Shown here piece after piece: positions 34,857-44,073 of a stretch of 64,000 nucleotides of DNA; the first letter of the stretch is position 1; every line of letters begins with the position of its first letter. This DNA is from Streptococcus ruminicola (GTDB taxonomy: Bacteria > Bacillota > Bacilli > Lactobacillales > Streptococcaceae). Under the pieces are notes generated by a model, which worked only from the letters and a program-made list of their open reading frames with translations, had not been told where the DNA came from and ran no database searches. A program made the position numbers and the translations under genes. The DNA lies in assembly GCF_011387195.1 (NCBI RefSeq), contig NZ_CP046919.1, forward strand, positions 620,001-684,000, read 5' to 3'.

Positions 34857-34949
34857 ATGAGTTTGATTATATTTTATAAATTAGTGATGTCACAGCCTTG
34901 GCATGACTTTTCAACAGTAGTGACAAGTTTAACTCATCATCTATTTTAA
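34857..34949 (+). CDS. Leaderless 30-residue peptide under quorum-sensing control
   Basis: ATG with TTAGGAG 6 bases upstream opens a 30-codon ORF, MSLIIFYKLVMSQPWHDFST then VVTSLTHHLF. It stands alone between operator A8 and a strong terminator, so the whole unit seems made for it. It has a hydrophobic start and a weakly amphipathic rest, with no double glycine and no cysteine. It could be a leaderless bacteriocin, a regulatory peptide, or the mark of a small RNA. I do not recognise it. Confidence 0.6.
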   Translation: MSLIIFYKLVMSQPWHDFSTVVTSLTHHLF

Positions 34950-34953
34950 GCAT

Positions 34954-34984
34954 AAAAAAAGCAACTCTTTCGAGTTGTTTTTTT
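34954..34984. terminator. Bidirectional terminator at the island's right edge
   Basis: CAACTC/GAGTTG stem (34962-34977) with A7 on the left and T7 on the right. It serves the small peptide unit and the leftward ksgA. Confidence 0.9.
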
Positions 34985-34985
34985 A

Positions 34986-35858
34986 TTATAAACCGACTTC
35001 TTTCAATGCGTCAGCTAATTTTGCAAAGTCTGCAATTGATAAAGCTTCACCACGAATTGATGGTTTGATTTCTGCCATTTCAAGAGCTTTTTCAAGTTTA
35101 GCTTTAGTTTCTTCTGCTTTCCCGAAGTGACTTGTCAAGTTGTTCCAAAGGGTTTTACGACGGTGAACAAAACTGATTTTAGCAATGCGGAAGAAAAAAT
35201 CTTCGTCTTTAACTTGAACAAGTGGTTGTTCACGGCGCGTCATTTTCAAAATTGCTGAATCAACATTAGGCGCTGGCACAAAGACTGTACGTGGCACGAT
35301 GAAAGCAACTTTTGCTGTCATGTAGTATTGCACCGCAATTGAAAGTGAACCGTAAGCTTTGGTATTTGGTTCTGCTGAGATACGGTCCGCCACTTCTTTT
35401 TGCATCATCACGACAAATTCTGCAAATGGAATTTTTGATTCAATCAAGTGCATCAAGATTGGTGTTGTGATGTAGTAAGGAAGGTTTGCTACGACCTTGA
35501 TTGGAAGGTCTGGGTTAGCAAATTCTTTGATACGGCTTTGAAGGTCTGATTTCAAGATATCTTCATTGATGACTTTGACATTGTCAAAATCGCGAAGCGT
35601 ATCAGCCAAAATCGGAATCAAACGGTCGTCAATTTCAAACGCCATAACTTCAGCAGCATTTTCAGCTAAAAATTCTGTCAAAGCACCAATACCAGGACCG
35701 ATTTCGATAACGTTGACGTTTTTGTCAATTTCAGCAGTATCCACAATTTTTTGTAGAATGTTAGTATCTGTCAAAAAGTTCTGTCCAAATGATTTTTTAA
35801 AGGTAAATCCATGACGCTCAAGGACAGCACGCGTCACACTGTAATCAGCAATTCTCAT
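34986..35858 (-). CDS. ksgA: 16S rRNA dimethyladenosine transferase
   Basis: Dimethylates two adjacent adenines in the 3' hairpin of 16S rRNA. The 290 residues contain the SAM site [13 protein letters not shown] near 46 and catalytic NLPYYITTP near 124. It starts [18 protein letters not shown]. It follows rnmV and a DUF1697 gene. In pneumococcus rsgA is the next gene. Here the bacteriocin island intervenes. Confidence 0.97.
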   Translation of the reverse strand: MRIADYSVTRAVLERHGFTFKKSFGQNFLTDTNILQKIVDTAEIDKNVNVIEIGPGIGALTEFLAENAAEVMAFEIDDRLIPILADTLRDFDNVKVINEDILKSDLQSRIKEFANPDLPIKVVANLPYYITTPILMHLIESKIPFAEFVVMMQKEVADRISAEPNTKAYGSLSIAVQYYMTAKVAFIVPRTVFVPAPNVDSAILKMTRREQPLVQVKDEDFFFRIAKISFVHRRKTLWNNLTSHFGKAEETKAKLEKALEMAEIKPSIRGEALSIADFAKLADALKEVGL

Positions 35859-35946
35859 AATTTATTTAACTACCTTATCCACAAGTTATCCCCAGAATAA
35901 GGTTTTGTCATTCCTTTCGTTTCTGTCAATGCAAGTTACTATTGTA

Positions 35947-36471
35947 TCACATCTGGCTTAAACGTGAAACACTTCTGAGCTTTCGCATGGTAGCTGTGAT
36001 GTGTAATTGTTTTTCTAAATAATTGGTATTCAGTCGTTTTTTCTTGGCTTCTCTTGGTAAATAGAGATAGAGGCATTCACTTCCTGCTCGCAAGAGCTCA
36101 TCACCAAAGTCAGTTTCTAACAGGTCAGCTAACTTATCCTGCGAAAACTGGTCATTTGTAAAAACAAGGTGAACACGTGAAACGTCATAGCTTTCATCAA
36201 AGGGACTTTCAGCAAGAGCCGTCGTAAACTGGACTTGCGTTTTGAGGATAACCGATAAATCCGCACCGATTTTTGCCTGAATCGTGTCATGAATCAATGC
36301 ACAAATGTCATCGTCAGACAAGGTTGTCTCAAAAACGATATTGCCACTTTGAATATATGTCTTAACATTTTCAAGACCTGCTTCTGTTAAAATCTCAACA
36401 AGATAAGTCATTTTAGGAATCCGATTTTGACCAACTGGTGTGACACCTCGCAAGAGTGCGACTTTTTTCAT
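35947..36471 (-). CDS. DUF1697 family protein
   Basis: A 174-residue cytoplasmic protein with the family's opening MKKVALLRGVTPVGQNRIPK, then LVEILTEAGLENVKTYIQSG and a GNIVFE strand. Molecular function is unknown. The ATG overlaps the rnmV stop by 4 bases, so it sits inside the rnmV-ksgA operon, where other streptococci often have nothing. An added gene is possible. Confidence 0.88.
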   Translation of the reverse strand: MKKVALLRGVTPVGQNRIPKMTYLVEILTEAGLENVKTYIQSGNIVFETTLSDDDICALIHDTIQAKIGADLSVILKTQVQFTTALAESPFDESYDVSRVHLVFTNDQFSQDKLADLLETDFGDELLRAGSECLYLYLPREAKKKRLNTNYLEKQLHITATMRKLRSVSRLSQM

Positions 36472-37037
36472 TCTTCGTATTTCTCCATTGCTTCTTCTAC
36501 TTCGGCTAGAGTAATGCCGAAAAGTTCTAAGCGTTTAAGAAGTTGTTTGCCATTGCTATAGCCGATGCGGAGTTCTTCGCCAAGGTATTCACGACGTTTA
36601 CGGCTGTCGCCACCCATCAAAAGTCCTAAGCGCATCAAATCAGCTCTTGTGATGTCGAATTGATTGTCATCATCAAAGTTTCCTAAAACACCTTTGAGCG
36701 CTTTTTGCAAGTCTTCGAAGTTTGCGTGTTCTACTCCAAGCGAGCGACCTTTGCTTTTTGATTTTGGAACGGCTTCGCCACGATTTAAAAAGGCATGTTT
36801 GACGTTTGGAATAGCATTCATGATGATTTTACGAATGCGTTCGCCATTGTAATCAGGGTCAGTAAAGACGATAACACCACGAAGATTATTTAATTTTTCG
36901 ATGCGTTCAAGGTCGTCATCGTTGATAGCTGAGCCGCGTGTTTCATAGGTATCAACATCATAAAAACGACGTAGATTTGCAGTGTCATCTTTTCCTTCGA
37001 CAACAAGCACTTCTTGAATTTTAATTTTTTCAGTCAC
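36468..37037 (-). CDS. rnmV: Ribonuclease M5 (5S rRNA maturation)
   Basis: Toprim-fold nuclease that trims 5S rRNA precursor. Motifs VVEGKDD (near 12) and FTDPDYNGERIR (near 60) carry the acidic metal ligands. The start is uncertain. GTG at 37037 follows AGAGG by 10 bases and gives 189 residues, the family's usual length. An ATG at 37058 would add seven residues but lacks a ribosome site. It overlaps the tatD end. Confidence 0.93.
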   Translation of the reverse strand: MTEKIKIQEVLVVEGKDDTANLRRFYDVDTYETRGSAINDDDLERIEKLNNLRGVIVFTDPDYNGERIRKIIMNAIPNVKHAFLNRGEAVPKSKSKGRSLGVEHANFEDLQKALKGVLGNFDDDNQFDITRADLMRLGLLMGGDSRKRREYLGEELRIGYSNGKQLLKRLELFGITLAEVEEAMEKYEE

Positions 37038-37800
37038 AGTCAAATAACCTCTTTGCATTGTCTGATGTTGCTTTTGCCACTTCTTCGCTTGTTAATCCAC
37101 GAAGTTCAGCAATTTTATCTACAACATAGCGAGTATAAGCGGTGCGGTTTTCACGACCACGTTTTGGAACTGGGGCAAGATAAGGCGCATCCGTTTCAAC
37201 TAGAATCTTATCAAGCGGTAATTTTTGCGCAGCTTCTTGAACATCAAGAGCTTTTTTAAAGGTCACAACACCTGAAAATGAAATCATCATGCCTAGCTCG
37301 ATAAAACGCTCTGCCATTTCCAAAGAACCTGAAAATGAGTGAATAATACCACCGCGTGGCCCTACACCGACTTCTTTAATCACTTTGTAAGTATCTTCCA
37401 TAGCGTCGCGTGTGTGGACAATAAATGGCAAATTGTGGTCTTTTGAAAGTTGAATCTGGCGTTTAAAAACTTCGATTTGAACCTCTTTAGGGTCTTCCAT
37501 CCAGTAGTAATCAAGGCCAATCTCACCTAGACCAATCACTTTTGGGTGTGAGAGATTTGAGACAATCATGTCCTCGATTTCTTGATTATAAGAACCTGCT
37601 TCTGTCGGGTGCCAACCAATTGTGGCATAAATTTCTGGGTATTCTTCAGCTAACTCAATAGCGCGTTTAATAGTTGGTGCATCAAATCCAACAACATTAT
37701 GTCGAGTGACGCCCATTTCTTTTGCAAGTGCCAATTCTTCTGCTTCACGCCCAGCAAAATCATCAGCATTCAAATGCGTGTGTGTATCAAATATTTCCAT
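37030..37800 (-). CDS. tatD: TatD-family metal-dependent deoxyribonuclease
   Basis: A 256-residue TIM-barrel hydrolase. DTHTHLN at the N terminus, GEIGLDYYW near 92, HTRDA, HSFSG and VETDAPYL mark the metal ligands. Related enzymes act as 3'-5' exonucleases in DNA repair. It heads the tatD-rnmV-DUF1697-ksgA operon. Confidence 0.94.
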   Translation of the reverse strand: MEIFDTHTHLNADDFAGREAEELALAKEMGVTRHNVVGFDAPTIKRAIELAEEYPEIYATIGWHPTEAGSYNQEIEDMIVSNLSHPKVIGLGEIGLDYYWMEDPKEVQIEVFKRQIQLSKDHNLPFIVHTRDAMEDTYKVIKEVGVGPRGGIIHSFSGSLEMAERFIELGMMISFSGVVTFKKALDVQEAAQKLPLDKILVETDAPYLAPVPKRGRENRTAYTRYVVDKIAELRGLTSEEVAKATSDNAKRLFDCD

Positions 37801-37902
37801 GGTTTTATTATAACACAGACCGCAAGAGACACCAAAGCAAGTGCCAGGAAAATCAGGGAAAGTTAGATATATTATTCAACAAAAATATTCTTATGCAATC
37901 GT

Positions 37903-37930
37903 TTGCTTTGTGACGATAATTCTTTATAAT
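37903..37930 (+). promoter_or_regulatory. Promoter of the ABC exporter gene
   Basis: TTGCTT and TATAAT separated by 16 bp, about 35 bases before the ATG. An echo of TATTCAACAAAA occurs at both about 37873 and 37949. Confidence 0.65.
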
Positions 37931-37964
37931 AAAGGTATATTCAACAAAAGAGGAAATTTGGGTT

Positions 37965-39530
37965 ATGCTATCTTACTTGTGGAAATTAAAAAAAGAAAAT
38001 CTCATTTTACTTATTGTTATTGTGTTTTGGGTTGCAACTAATGTTATGAGTTCACTGTCTTTAACATGGATGCTTGATGCCTTAATAAAAAGCAATTGGA
38101 ACCAATTTATTTTTTGGTCTTGCATTGATGTTCTTTGTTGGGCTGGCTACAGTCTCCTACAAATTTGGAAAGATAGTCTGAAAGAAAAACTCTGCCAAAA
38201 AGAAGTGAATTTCATACGAGATGATTTACTAAATTCCTTAATTGTTAACACTTATTCTGGCAATAACCATCACACCAAATCTGAATACAACTCATGGTTG
38301 ATTAATGATATGAATCTTTTAAAAGATAATGGATTCAAACAATTTTATGATGCTATTGAAAGTATTGTAACAGTCGCTTTAAATGCTTTTGCCATTATCT
38401 ATTTCCACTGGTTATTACTCATCGTCAGTATTATAATGACAACCTTCGTTTATTTTATTCCTAAAGTTTTTGAGGGAAAAATCGCTCTAAGAACCGAAGA
38501 AGTATCCAATACCTCTAATCAAGCATTAAATAGAACAAGTGACTACCTAGAGGGCTTTGAAATCTTCTATCACAATAATCAAACCGACTTTTTTAAAAAT
38601 CGTATTTTAACTGATTTTAGTAAACTTATCAAATCTAAAGTCACGCTAACTAGAGAATCAAGTAGCGCTAATTCCCTTTCCATGATGTCAAGTATTATCG
38701 CACAAGTTATAATCTTCATTGCAACAGGTTATTTAGTTATCAAGGGTGAAATCACTACGGGGGTTATCTTTTCAATTGCTAATCTAACTAGCTGCCTATT
38801 TAATTACACTAGAGGAGCTGCATACAATATCGTCACATATAAAGCAACTACTAAACTAATTGATAAATACCCTAAAACAATTTCAACCAAAAGAACTATT
38901 AGTCTAACAGATTTTAACCAAAACATCACTTGTCATCGGTTAAGTCTCCGTTTCGATAATGGAAAACAAATTACCTTTCCCGACTTTACAATTTCAAAAG
39001 GCGAAAAAGTTGCCCTTATTGGCAGCTCAGGTGCAGGGAAGTCAACACTCATTCGTATTTTAACTGGAGAATTAACAGATTATGACGGTGACATTTATTT
39101 AGATAGCCATAACTATCAAGAAATATCACTAGAAAGTTTACAAAATATTTTTGCTTTAATTCCGCAGAAAGCTCATCTTTTTAAAGATACATTACGTACT
39201 AACCTCACGCTTGGTCGTTCTGTGGATAAGAATTTTTTTAAAGAGGTTTTAACTTTTGCACATGTGGATAAGTTTATCGGCAAAGACTTAGATACTACTT
39301 TCCAAGATGATTTATCTGGAGGTCAAGCTGCCAGAATTGCTATTGCTAGAGAATTACTCGGTAATAAGCCAATTGTCATTATGGACGAAGCGGTATCTAA
39401 TCTTGATAAGCTAACTGCTATTGATATTGAAAGAAAGCTACTACAAACAAACGAACTCACTGTCATCATGATTACTCACCACTTATACGATGAAAATAGA
39501 GCTTTATTTGACCAAATTATAAAACTCTGA
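37965..39530 (+). CDS. ABC exporter half-transporter, substrate unknown
   Basis: 521 residues: six membrane segments (about 12-290), then an ATPase with Walker A IGSSGAGKSTL near 351, signature LSGGQAARIAIARE and Walker B IVIMDEAVSNLD. One half-transporter alone would act as a homodimer. No accessory or substrate genes are adjacent. The family includes peptide and drug exporters. It could also help with bacteriocin tolerance, but nothing shows this. It has its own promoter. No LytTR repeats are present. Confidence 0.85.
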   Translation: MLSYLWKLKKENLILLIVIVFWVATNVMSSLSLTWMLDALIKSNWNQFIFWSCIDVLCWAGYSLLQIWKDSLKEKLCQKEVNFIRDDLLNSLIVNTYSGNNHHTKSEYNSWLINDMNLLKDNGFKQFYDAIESIVTVALNAFAIIYFHWLLLIVSIIMTTFVYFIPKVFEGKIALRTEEVSNTSNQALNRTSDYLEGFEIFYHNNQTDFFKNRILTDFSKLIKSKVTLTRESSSANSLSMMSSIIAQVIIFIATGYLVIKGEITTGVIFSIANLTSCLFNYTRGAAYNIVTYKATTKLIDKYPKTISTKRTISLTDFNQNITCHRLSLRFDNGKQITFPDFTISKGEKVALIGSSGAGKSTLIRILTGELTDYDGDIYLDSHNYQEISLESLQNIFALIPQKAHLFKDTLRTNLTLGRSVDKNFFKEVLTFAHVDKFIGKDLDTTFQDDLSGGQAARIAIARELLGNKPIVIMDEAVSNLDKLTAIDIERKLLQTNELTVIMITHHLYDENRALFDQIIKL

Positions 39531-39585
39531 ACGTTCTTAATTACCTCCTTTTTATCATTCGTTTTTTGTGCAATAAAAATACTAT

Positions 39586-39614
39586 TTTACTTATATTCAA
39601 AAATAAGATACAAT
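39586..39614 (+). promoter_or_regulatory. Promoter of the MFS gene
   Basis: TTTACT and TACAAT, 17 bp apart, about 57 bases before the ATG. Confidence 0.65.
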
Positions 39615-39670
39615 AATATCCTAACGTTATTTAAAACATTGTGTCTTAACATTCGTAAAAAGGAGAAGTA

Positions 39671-40876
39671 ATGTCTACCAACAATCGTTATGTCATCGCA
39701 AGTTGTGGAGTTATCTTGCATTTAATGCTAGGCTCTACCTACGCTTGGAGTGTTTATCGTAATCCTATTATTGCTGAGACTGGCTGGAATCAATCAGCGA
39801 TTGCCTTTGCTTTTTCGCTTGCCATTTTCTGTCTTGGCATGTCTGCTGCATTTATGGGGCAAGTTGTGGAAAAATTTGGACCTCGTGTTACTGGTACCAT
39901 TTCTGCAATCTTATACGCTTCTGGAAACGTCCTGACAGGCTTTGCTATTGCCCAGCATAGTATCTTTCTGCTTTATCTTGGTTATGGTGTCCTTGGCGGT
40001 ATCGGGCTGGGTACGGGCTATGTCACACCCGTATCAATGATTATCAAGTGGTTTCCTGATAAACGAGGGCTGGCAACTGGGCTAGCTATCATGGGATTTG
40101 GCTTTGCCTCTCTTTTAACCAGTCCAATTGCACATTTTTTAATCACCAAATATGATGTTATCAACACCTTTTACCTGTTAGGGGGAGCTTATTTTCTGGT
40201 CATGCTTATCGTCTCACAGTTTCTCAAATTTCCATCCTACAGTGAACAGGATACTGACGACAGTCATAAGCAATTAAGTCAAGGTATTGGAGCTAAAAAA
40301 GCCTTAAAAACAGTAGAATTTTACCTGCTCTGGCTAATTCTCTTCATCAACATTTCTTGTGGGCTTGCCTTAATCTCTGTTGTCTCACCTATGGCACAAG
40401 ATGTAGCTGGCATGACTGCCAACCAAGCTGCCATTATCGTTGGGCTTATGGGAATTTTCAATGGCTTTGGAAGATTGCTCTGGGCTAGCTTGTCAGACTA
40501 TATCGGTCGTCCGCTGACCTTCCTTATTTTATTTGTTGTTAATATACTCATGACTGTATCGCTCATGTTCCTTCACGCGCCAGCATTGTTCACCATTGCC
40601 ATGGCTGTGCTCATGACTTGCTACGGAGCTGGCTTCTCACTCATTCCACCATATCTTAGCGATATTTTCGGTGCTAAGGAGTTGGCAACCATGCACGGCT
40701 ATATTTTAACAGCTTGGGGAATGGCTGCGCTAGCAGGTCCAATGCTGCTTGCTGTCACATACTCAGCAACCAAATCATACACAAGTACTCTTATTGTCTT
40801 TATCCTACTCTACCTACTTGCACTAGCTATTACACTTTGGCTAAAATCACAAAAAGAAAATAAATATTTATCATAA
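39671..40876 (+). CDS. MFS transporter, OFA (oxalate/formate antiporter) family
   Basis: A 401-residue protein with 12 predicted membrane segments. The N-terminal LMLGSTYAWSVYRNP and GIGLGTGYVTPVSMIIKWFPDKRG are characteristic of the OFA group. Members carry small organic anions, and some streptococcal ones have been tied to pyruvate or lactate-type substrates, but the substrate here is not known. Monocistronic, between an exporter gene and the malolactic locus. A role next to malate metabolism is only suggested by location. Confidence 0.85.
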   Translation: MSTNNRYVIASCGVILHLMLGSTYAWSVYRNPIIAETGWNQSAIAFAFSLAIFCLGMSAAFMGQVVEKFGPRVTGTISAILYASGNVLTGFAIAQHSIFLLYLGYGVLGGIGLGTGYVTPVSMIIKWFPDKRGLATGLAIMGFGFASLLTSPIAHFLITKYDVINTFYLLGGAYFLVMLIVSQFLKFPSYSEQDTDDSHKQLSQGIGAKKALKTVEFYLLWLILFINISCGLALISVVSPMAQDVAGMTANQAAIIVGLMGIFNGFGRLLWASLSDYIGRPLTFLILFVVNILMTVSLMFLHAPALFTIAMAVLMTCYGAGFSLIPPYLSDIFGAKELATMHGYILTAWGMAALAGPMLLAVTYSATKSYTSTLIVFILLYLLALAITLWLKSQKENKYLS

Positions 40877-40880
40877 AAAT

Positions 40881-40915
40881 AACCCCCTAGCCTGTGGTGA
40901 GCAAGCTAGGGGGTT
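40881..40915. terminator. Shared terminator of MFS and mleP genes
   Basis: An 11-bp stem AACCCCCTAGC/GCTAGGGGGTT. The T-rich tail is better on the minus strand (TTATTTTTAT), serving mleP. Confidence 0.8.
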
Positions 40916-40999
40916 CTGTGTAATAATATTGTCTATTTTTTCAGAGTAAACACAAATTTTAAAGGGTATTCAATACATTTTAAGGAGTAAAGTGTTGAA

Positions 41000-42271
41000 T
41001 TAATGTAAAAATTGGATTAGGATTCCTCCAAGGATGAGGACGATTGCACCGCCAAGTCGGTTTGCCATTTGGGCAAAGGCAATCATTTCCATGCGATCTG
41101 CCGCAGAAAGCACAGCGATGTTACCAGTACCACCCATTGAATTGTTAATCATACCAGCTCCGATAGCTGTCTCAACTGGATACATGCCAAGCACTTGACC
41201 TAAAATCCAGCTAGCAAGTCCCATTGATACCACTGATGTTAAGCTGATAAGGACAAATTGCCATGTCATGGCTTGTGCAAGTGATGACAAGTCAATCATA
41301 GCAAGTCCGATACCTGCAAGAACGGCATGTGTCAAATTCACCATAACAACACGGTTAAACATGACAACTGCTTCTTCTAACTCTTTAGGCACGATATCAA
41401 GAGCTTTTAGAATAAAGACAATGATAATCATAAAGGCATAGCTATGCACTTTTGGTACAAGGACATTTAAAATGACACCAACAAGGAAAAGGGCAAAAGC
41501 AAGCATCATTCCGACACCAACCTTAGTTGGGTCAAGTGGTGCAGTTGATTTTTTCAAATCATCTTTATCCACAGGGATAAGCACACCGTGTCCGTTGAAT
41601 TTTGTTTTAGCAAAGCCACGCGCAATCACGATAGCTCCAATAATGGCAAAAATGTTACCAAGTGTTGTAGCTGGAGCTAATTGTGACAAGACGTTTGAGG
41701 CATCTGTGTGAAGTCCTGCTGCGTAGATTTTTGATAAAGGAACAATCCCTGCTCCCATACCACCTGCCATTTGCGCAAAGGAGATATACATGACAGAATG
41801 TCCAAAGCCCTGACCAAGAAGAGCTCCGACAGCACCTGTTGCAAAGAATCCGACAACCATTGATAAAAGAGCAACAGGAATGAACTTAGCAGAGGCTTTC
41901 ACCAAAAGTTTACGATTCATTCCCAAAATTGAACCGCAGATAAGGGCAGCGATGTAAAAATCTAGAAAGCCCCAATCACTCATAAAAGTCGATGTTGCTT
42001 CAACAACAGATTTTGGCACGAGACCTGTTGCGGCAAGCACCGCTGCTAAAAGAAGAGTAAATACTGAGCCACCACCAAGGTAAGTATTCCAAAACGGCAA
42101 TCTCTCACCAAGGAAATAAAAGAGGTGACCTAAAACAACTAACATAAAGGTAATTCCCACCATGTTCAGTGGTAATTTTCCCATAGCAATAACAACAGCT
42201 AAAATGATAACCAGAGCCGTATAAAGCGGTAGAGAAAGACCTGCAATTTTAATATCTTTTAATTTTTTCAT
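41000..42271 (-). CDS. mleP: Malate transporter, 2-hydroxycarboxylate (2HCT) family
   Basis: A 423-residue membrane protein with about 11 segments. GGMGAGIVPLSK (near 170) and NNSMGGTGNIAVLSAADR (near 375) are the two GGxG re-entrant loop motifs of the 2HCT family. In malolactic bacteria it exchanges malate for lactate, giving a proton motive force. It is 21 bases downstream of mleS in an mleS-mleP operon. The symbol rests on context. CitP- or MaeP-like substrate ranges are alternatives. Confidence 0.9.
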   Translation of the reverse strand: MKKLKDIKIAGLSLPLYTALVIILAVVIAMGKLPLNMVGITFMLVVLGHLFYFLGERLPFWNTYLGGGSVFTLLLAAVLAATGLVPKSVVEATSTFMSDWGFLDFYIAALICGSILGMNRKLLVKASAKFIPVALLSMVVGFFATGAVGALLGQGFGHSVMYISFAQMAGGMGAGIVPLSKIYAAGLHTDASNVLSQLAPATTLGNIFAIIGAIVIARGFAKTKFNGHGVLIPVDKDDLKKSTAPLDPTKVGVGMMLAFALFLVGVILNVLVPKVHSYAFMIIIVFILKALDIVPKELEEAVVMFNRVVMVNLTHAVLAGIGLAMIDLSSLAQAMTWQFVLISLTSVVSMGLASWILGQVLGMYPVETAIGAGMINNSMGGTGNIAVLSAADRMEMIAFAQMANRLGGAIVLILGGILIQFLH

Positions 42272-42292
42272 ACGAATGGTTATCCTCCTAAA

Positions 42293-43915
42293 TTAATATT
42301 TTGGATACCATTTAAGGTCGCGAACAGCTTTAGCCATATCTTTTTCTTCAGCTTGAGCCAAACCTTGTTCTTGAGCTTTTTTAGCAACTGCTTCTGCAAC
42401 TTTGATAGAAACTTCAGCAACGTATTGGAATGGTGGAAGAACAGGTGCACCTGGTTGACCTGGATCTACAAGACCGCTAAGTGAGTGAGCAGCCGCACCA
42501 ATCATTTCGTCTGTAAGAAGTGAAGCTTCAGATGCCAACATACCAAGACCAAGACCTGGGTAGATTAAAGCGTTGTTAGCTTGTCCGATTTGGTAATCAA
42601 CACCTTTGTAGCTTACTGTACCTGAAGGCACACCAGTAGCAACGAAGGCTTTACCGTCTGACCATTCGATAACTTGCTCAGCAGTTGCTTCTAATTTCTT
42701 AGTTGGGTTTGAAATTGGGAAGATAACTGGGCGTTCAGTGTTTTCACACATTGCTTCAACAACTTCTTTAGTGAAGGCACCAGCATCAGTTGATGTACCA
42801 ACCAAGATTGTTGGTTTAACTGTTTTAATAACGTTAAGAAGGCTAGTCATATCACCGCAATCAGCGAAGTCTTCACGTTTTTTAGCAAATGGTTTTTGAG
42901 CAGGTGTCAAATCTTCCATGTCATCAAAAAGAAGACCTTGTTTGTCAATCATGAAGAAGTGTTTGTAAGCTTCTTCTGGAGTCAAACCTTCTGAAACCAT
43001 TTCAGCGTGAACGCGGTCAGCAATACCAGCACCAGCAGAACCACCACCGTAGCATAGGTAAACTTGGTCAGTTAGTTTTTCACCAGTGATGTCCATAGCA
43101 CCGAAGATACCACCAAGAACTACGATACCAGTACCTTGGATGTCATCGTTAAATGTTGGAATTTCTTTTTTGTATTTGTTAAGAATGTTCGCAGCATTTG
43201 AACGACCGAAATCTTCCCAGTGAAGGTACAATTTAGGGAACATGTTTTCAGCTGTTTGAACAAATTTGTCGATAAATTCGTAGTATTGATCACCAGTTAC
43301 ACGTTCGTGGCGGTTACCAAGATACATTGGGTTTTCCAAAAGTTCTTTACGGTTTGTACCAGCGTCGATAACAAGTGGCATAACTGAAGCAGGGTCGATA
43401 CCAGCAGCTGCAGTGTAGATCATCAATTTACCAACAGAGATGTCAACACCTTGAACACCCCAGTCACCGATACCAAGGATACCTTCAGCATCTGTTACAA
43501 CGATCAAACGGATGTCGCGGTCACCAGCAGCATTGCGCAAAGTTTCTTCAATGTTTTCTGGGTGGTTAATATCAAGGTATGCAGCGTATTGTGGGTCAAC
43601 GTACAATTCACTGTATTCTTCGATTGTTTCAGCGATAACTGGATCGTACACAATTGGGTTAAATTCAACGATGTGTTGGTTGAATAGGTAGTAGAAAAGT
43701 GTACGGTTAGTGTTGAAGATTTCCATCAAGAAATGACGTTTTTCAAGATTTGATGGTTTACGCAAGAAGTGTTGGTAAGCTTGTTCAGCTTGTTCTTCAA
43801 TTGTTTGAACGTAAGGTGGCAAAATTCCTAGCAAGCCAAGTTCTTTACGTTCTTCCATAGTAAAGGCAGTCCCTTTATTTAAAAACGGGTTATTTAAAAT
43901 TTCATGTCCACGCAT
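42293..43915 (-). CDS. mleS: Malolactic enzyme
   Basis: Decarboxylates L-malate to L-lactate and CO2 with NAD and Mn as cofactors, helping acid survival. The 540 residues start [19 protein letters not shown], as in known MleS proteins. Malic-enzyme motifs include FNDDIQGTG, the dinucleotide site [12 protein letters not shown] and PLSNP-like FPISNPTKK. Malic enzymes proper share the fold. The malolactic call rests on length, N terminus and neighbours mleP and divergent mleR. Regulation by malate and low pH is likely. Confidence 0.92.
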   Translation of the reverse strand: MRGHEILNNPFLNKGTAFTMEERKELGLLGILPPYVQTIEEQAEQAYQHFLRKPSNLEKRHFLMEIFNTNRTLFYYLFNQHIVEFNPIVYDPVIAETIEEYSELYVDPQYAAYLDINHPENIEETLRNAAGDRDIRLIVVTDAEGILGIGDWGVQGVDISVGKLMIYTAAAGIDPASVMPLVIDAGTNRKELLENPMYLGNRHERVTGDQYYEFIDKFVQTAENMFPKLYLHWEDFGRSNAANILNKYKKEIPTFNDDIQGTGIVVLGGIFGAMDITGEKLTDQVYLCYGGGSAGAGIADRVHAEMVSEGLTPEEAYKHFFMIDKQGLLFDDMEDLTPAQKPFAKKREDFADCGDMTSLLNVIKTVKPTILVGTSTDAGAFTKEVVEAMCENTERPVIFPISNPTKKLEATAEQVIEWSDGKAFVATGVPSGTVSYKGVDYQIGQANNALIYPGLGLGMLASEASLLTDEMIGAAAHSLSGLVDPGQPGAPVLPPFQYVAEVSIKVAEAVAKKAQEQGLAQAEEKDMAKAVRDLKWYPKY

Positions 43916-43968
43916 GACTTTTCCTCCTAATAGGCTATTTAAATATGTAGAAAGATCTTATGCGGGTC

Positions 43969-43998
43969 ATTATAAACTGCTAAGCTTCTTATAGTCAA
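43969..43998 (-). promoter_or_regulatory. mleS promoter, with likely MleR site
   Basis: TTGACT (43993-43998) and TATAAT (43969-43974), 18 bp apart on the minus strand. The 158-bp region shared with mleR should contain LysR-type T-N11-A sites, but no single one is clear. Confidence 0.7.
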
Positions 43999-44073
43999 AC
44001 CCAGCAGTTTTAATAAAAATTATTTATAAGTAGAATCAAAAAGTTTATGGTAAAATAAGTCAAGGAGGTAGGC

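Noticed and set aside
34857..34949. Short hydrophobic peptide of an Rgg/SHP system
   Set aside because: No Rgg regulator is adjacent, the peptide lacks a lysine-rich start, and its promoter has LytTR repeats.
16482..34985. Prophage or integrative conjugative element
   Set aside because: No integrase, relaxase, phage structural or replication genes. No duplicated tRNA end at the right edge.
42293..43915. Pyruvate-forming malic enzyme (MaeE)
   Set aside because: The length of 540, the N-terminal [15 protein letters not shown] and the mleR/mleP context fit malolactic enzyme better.
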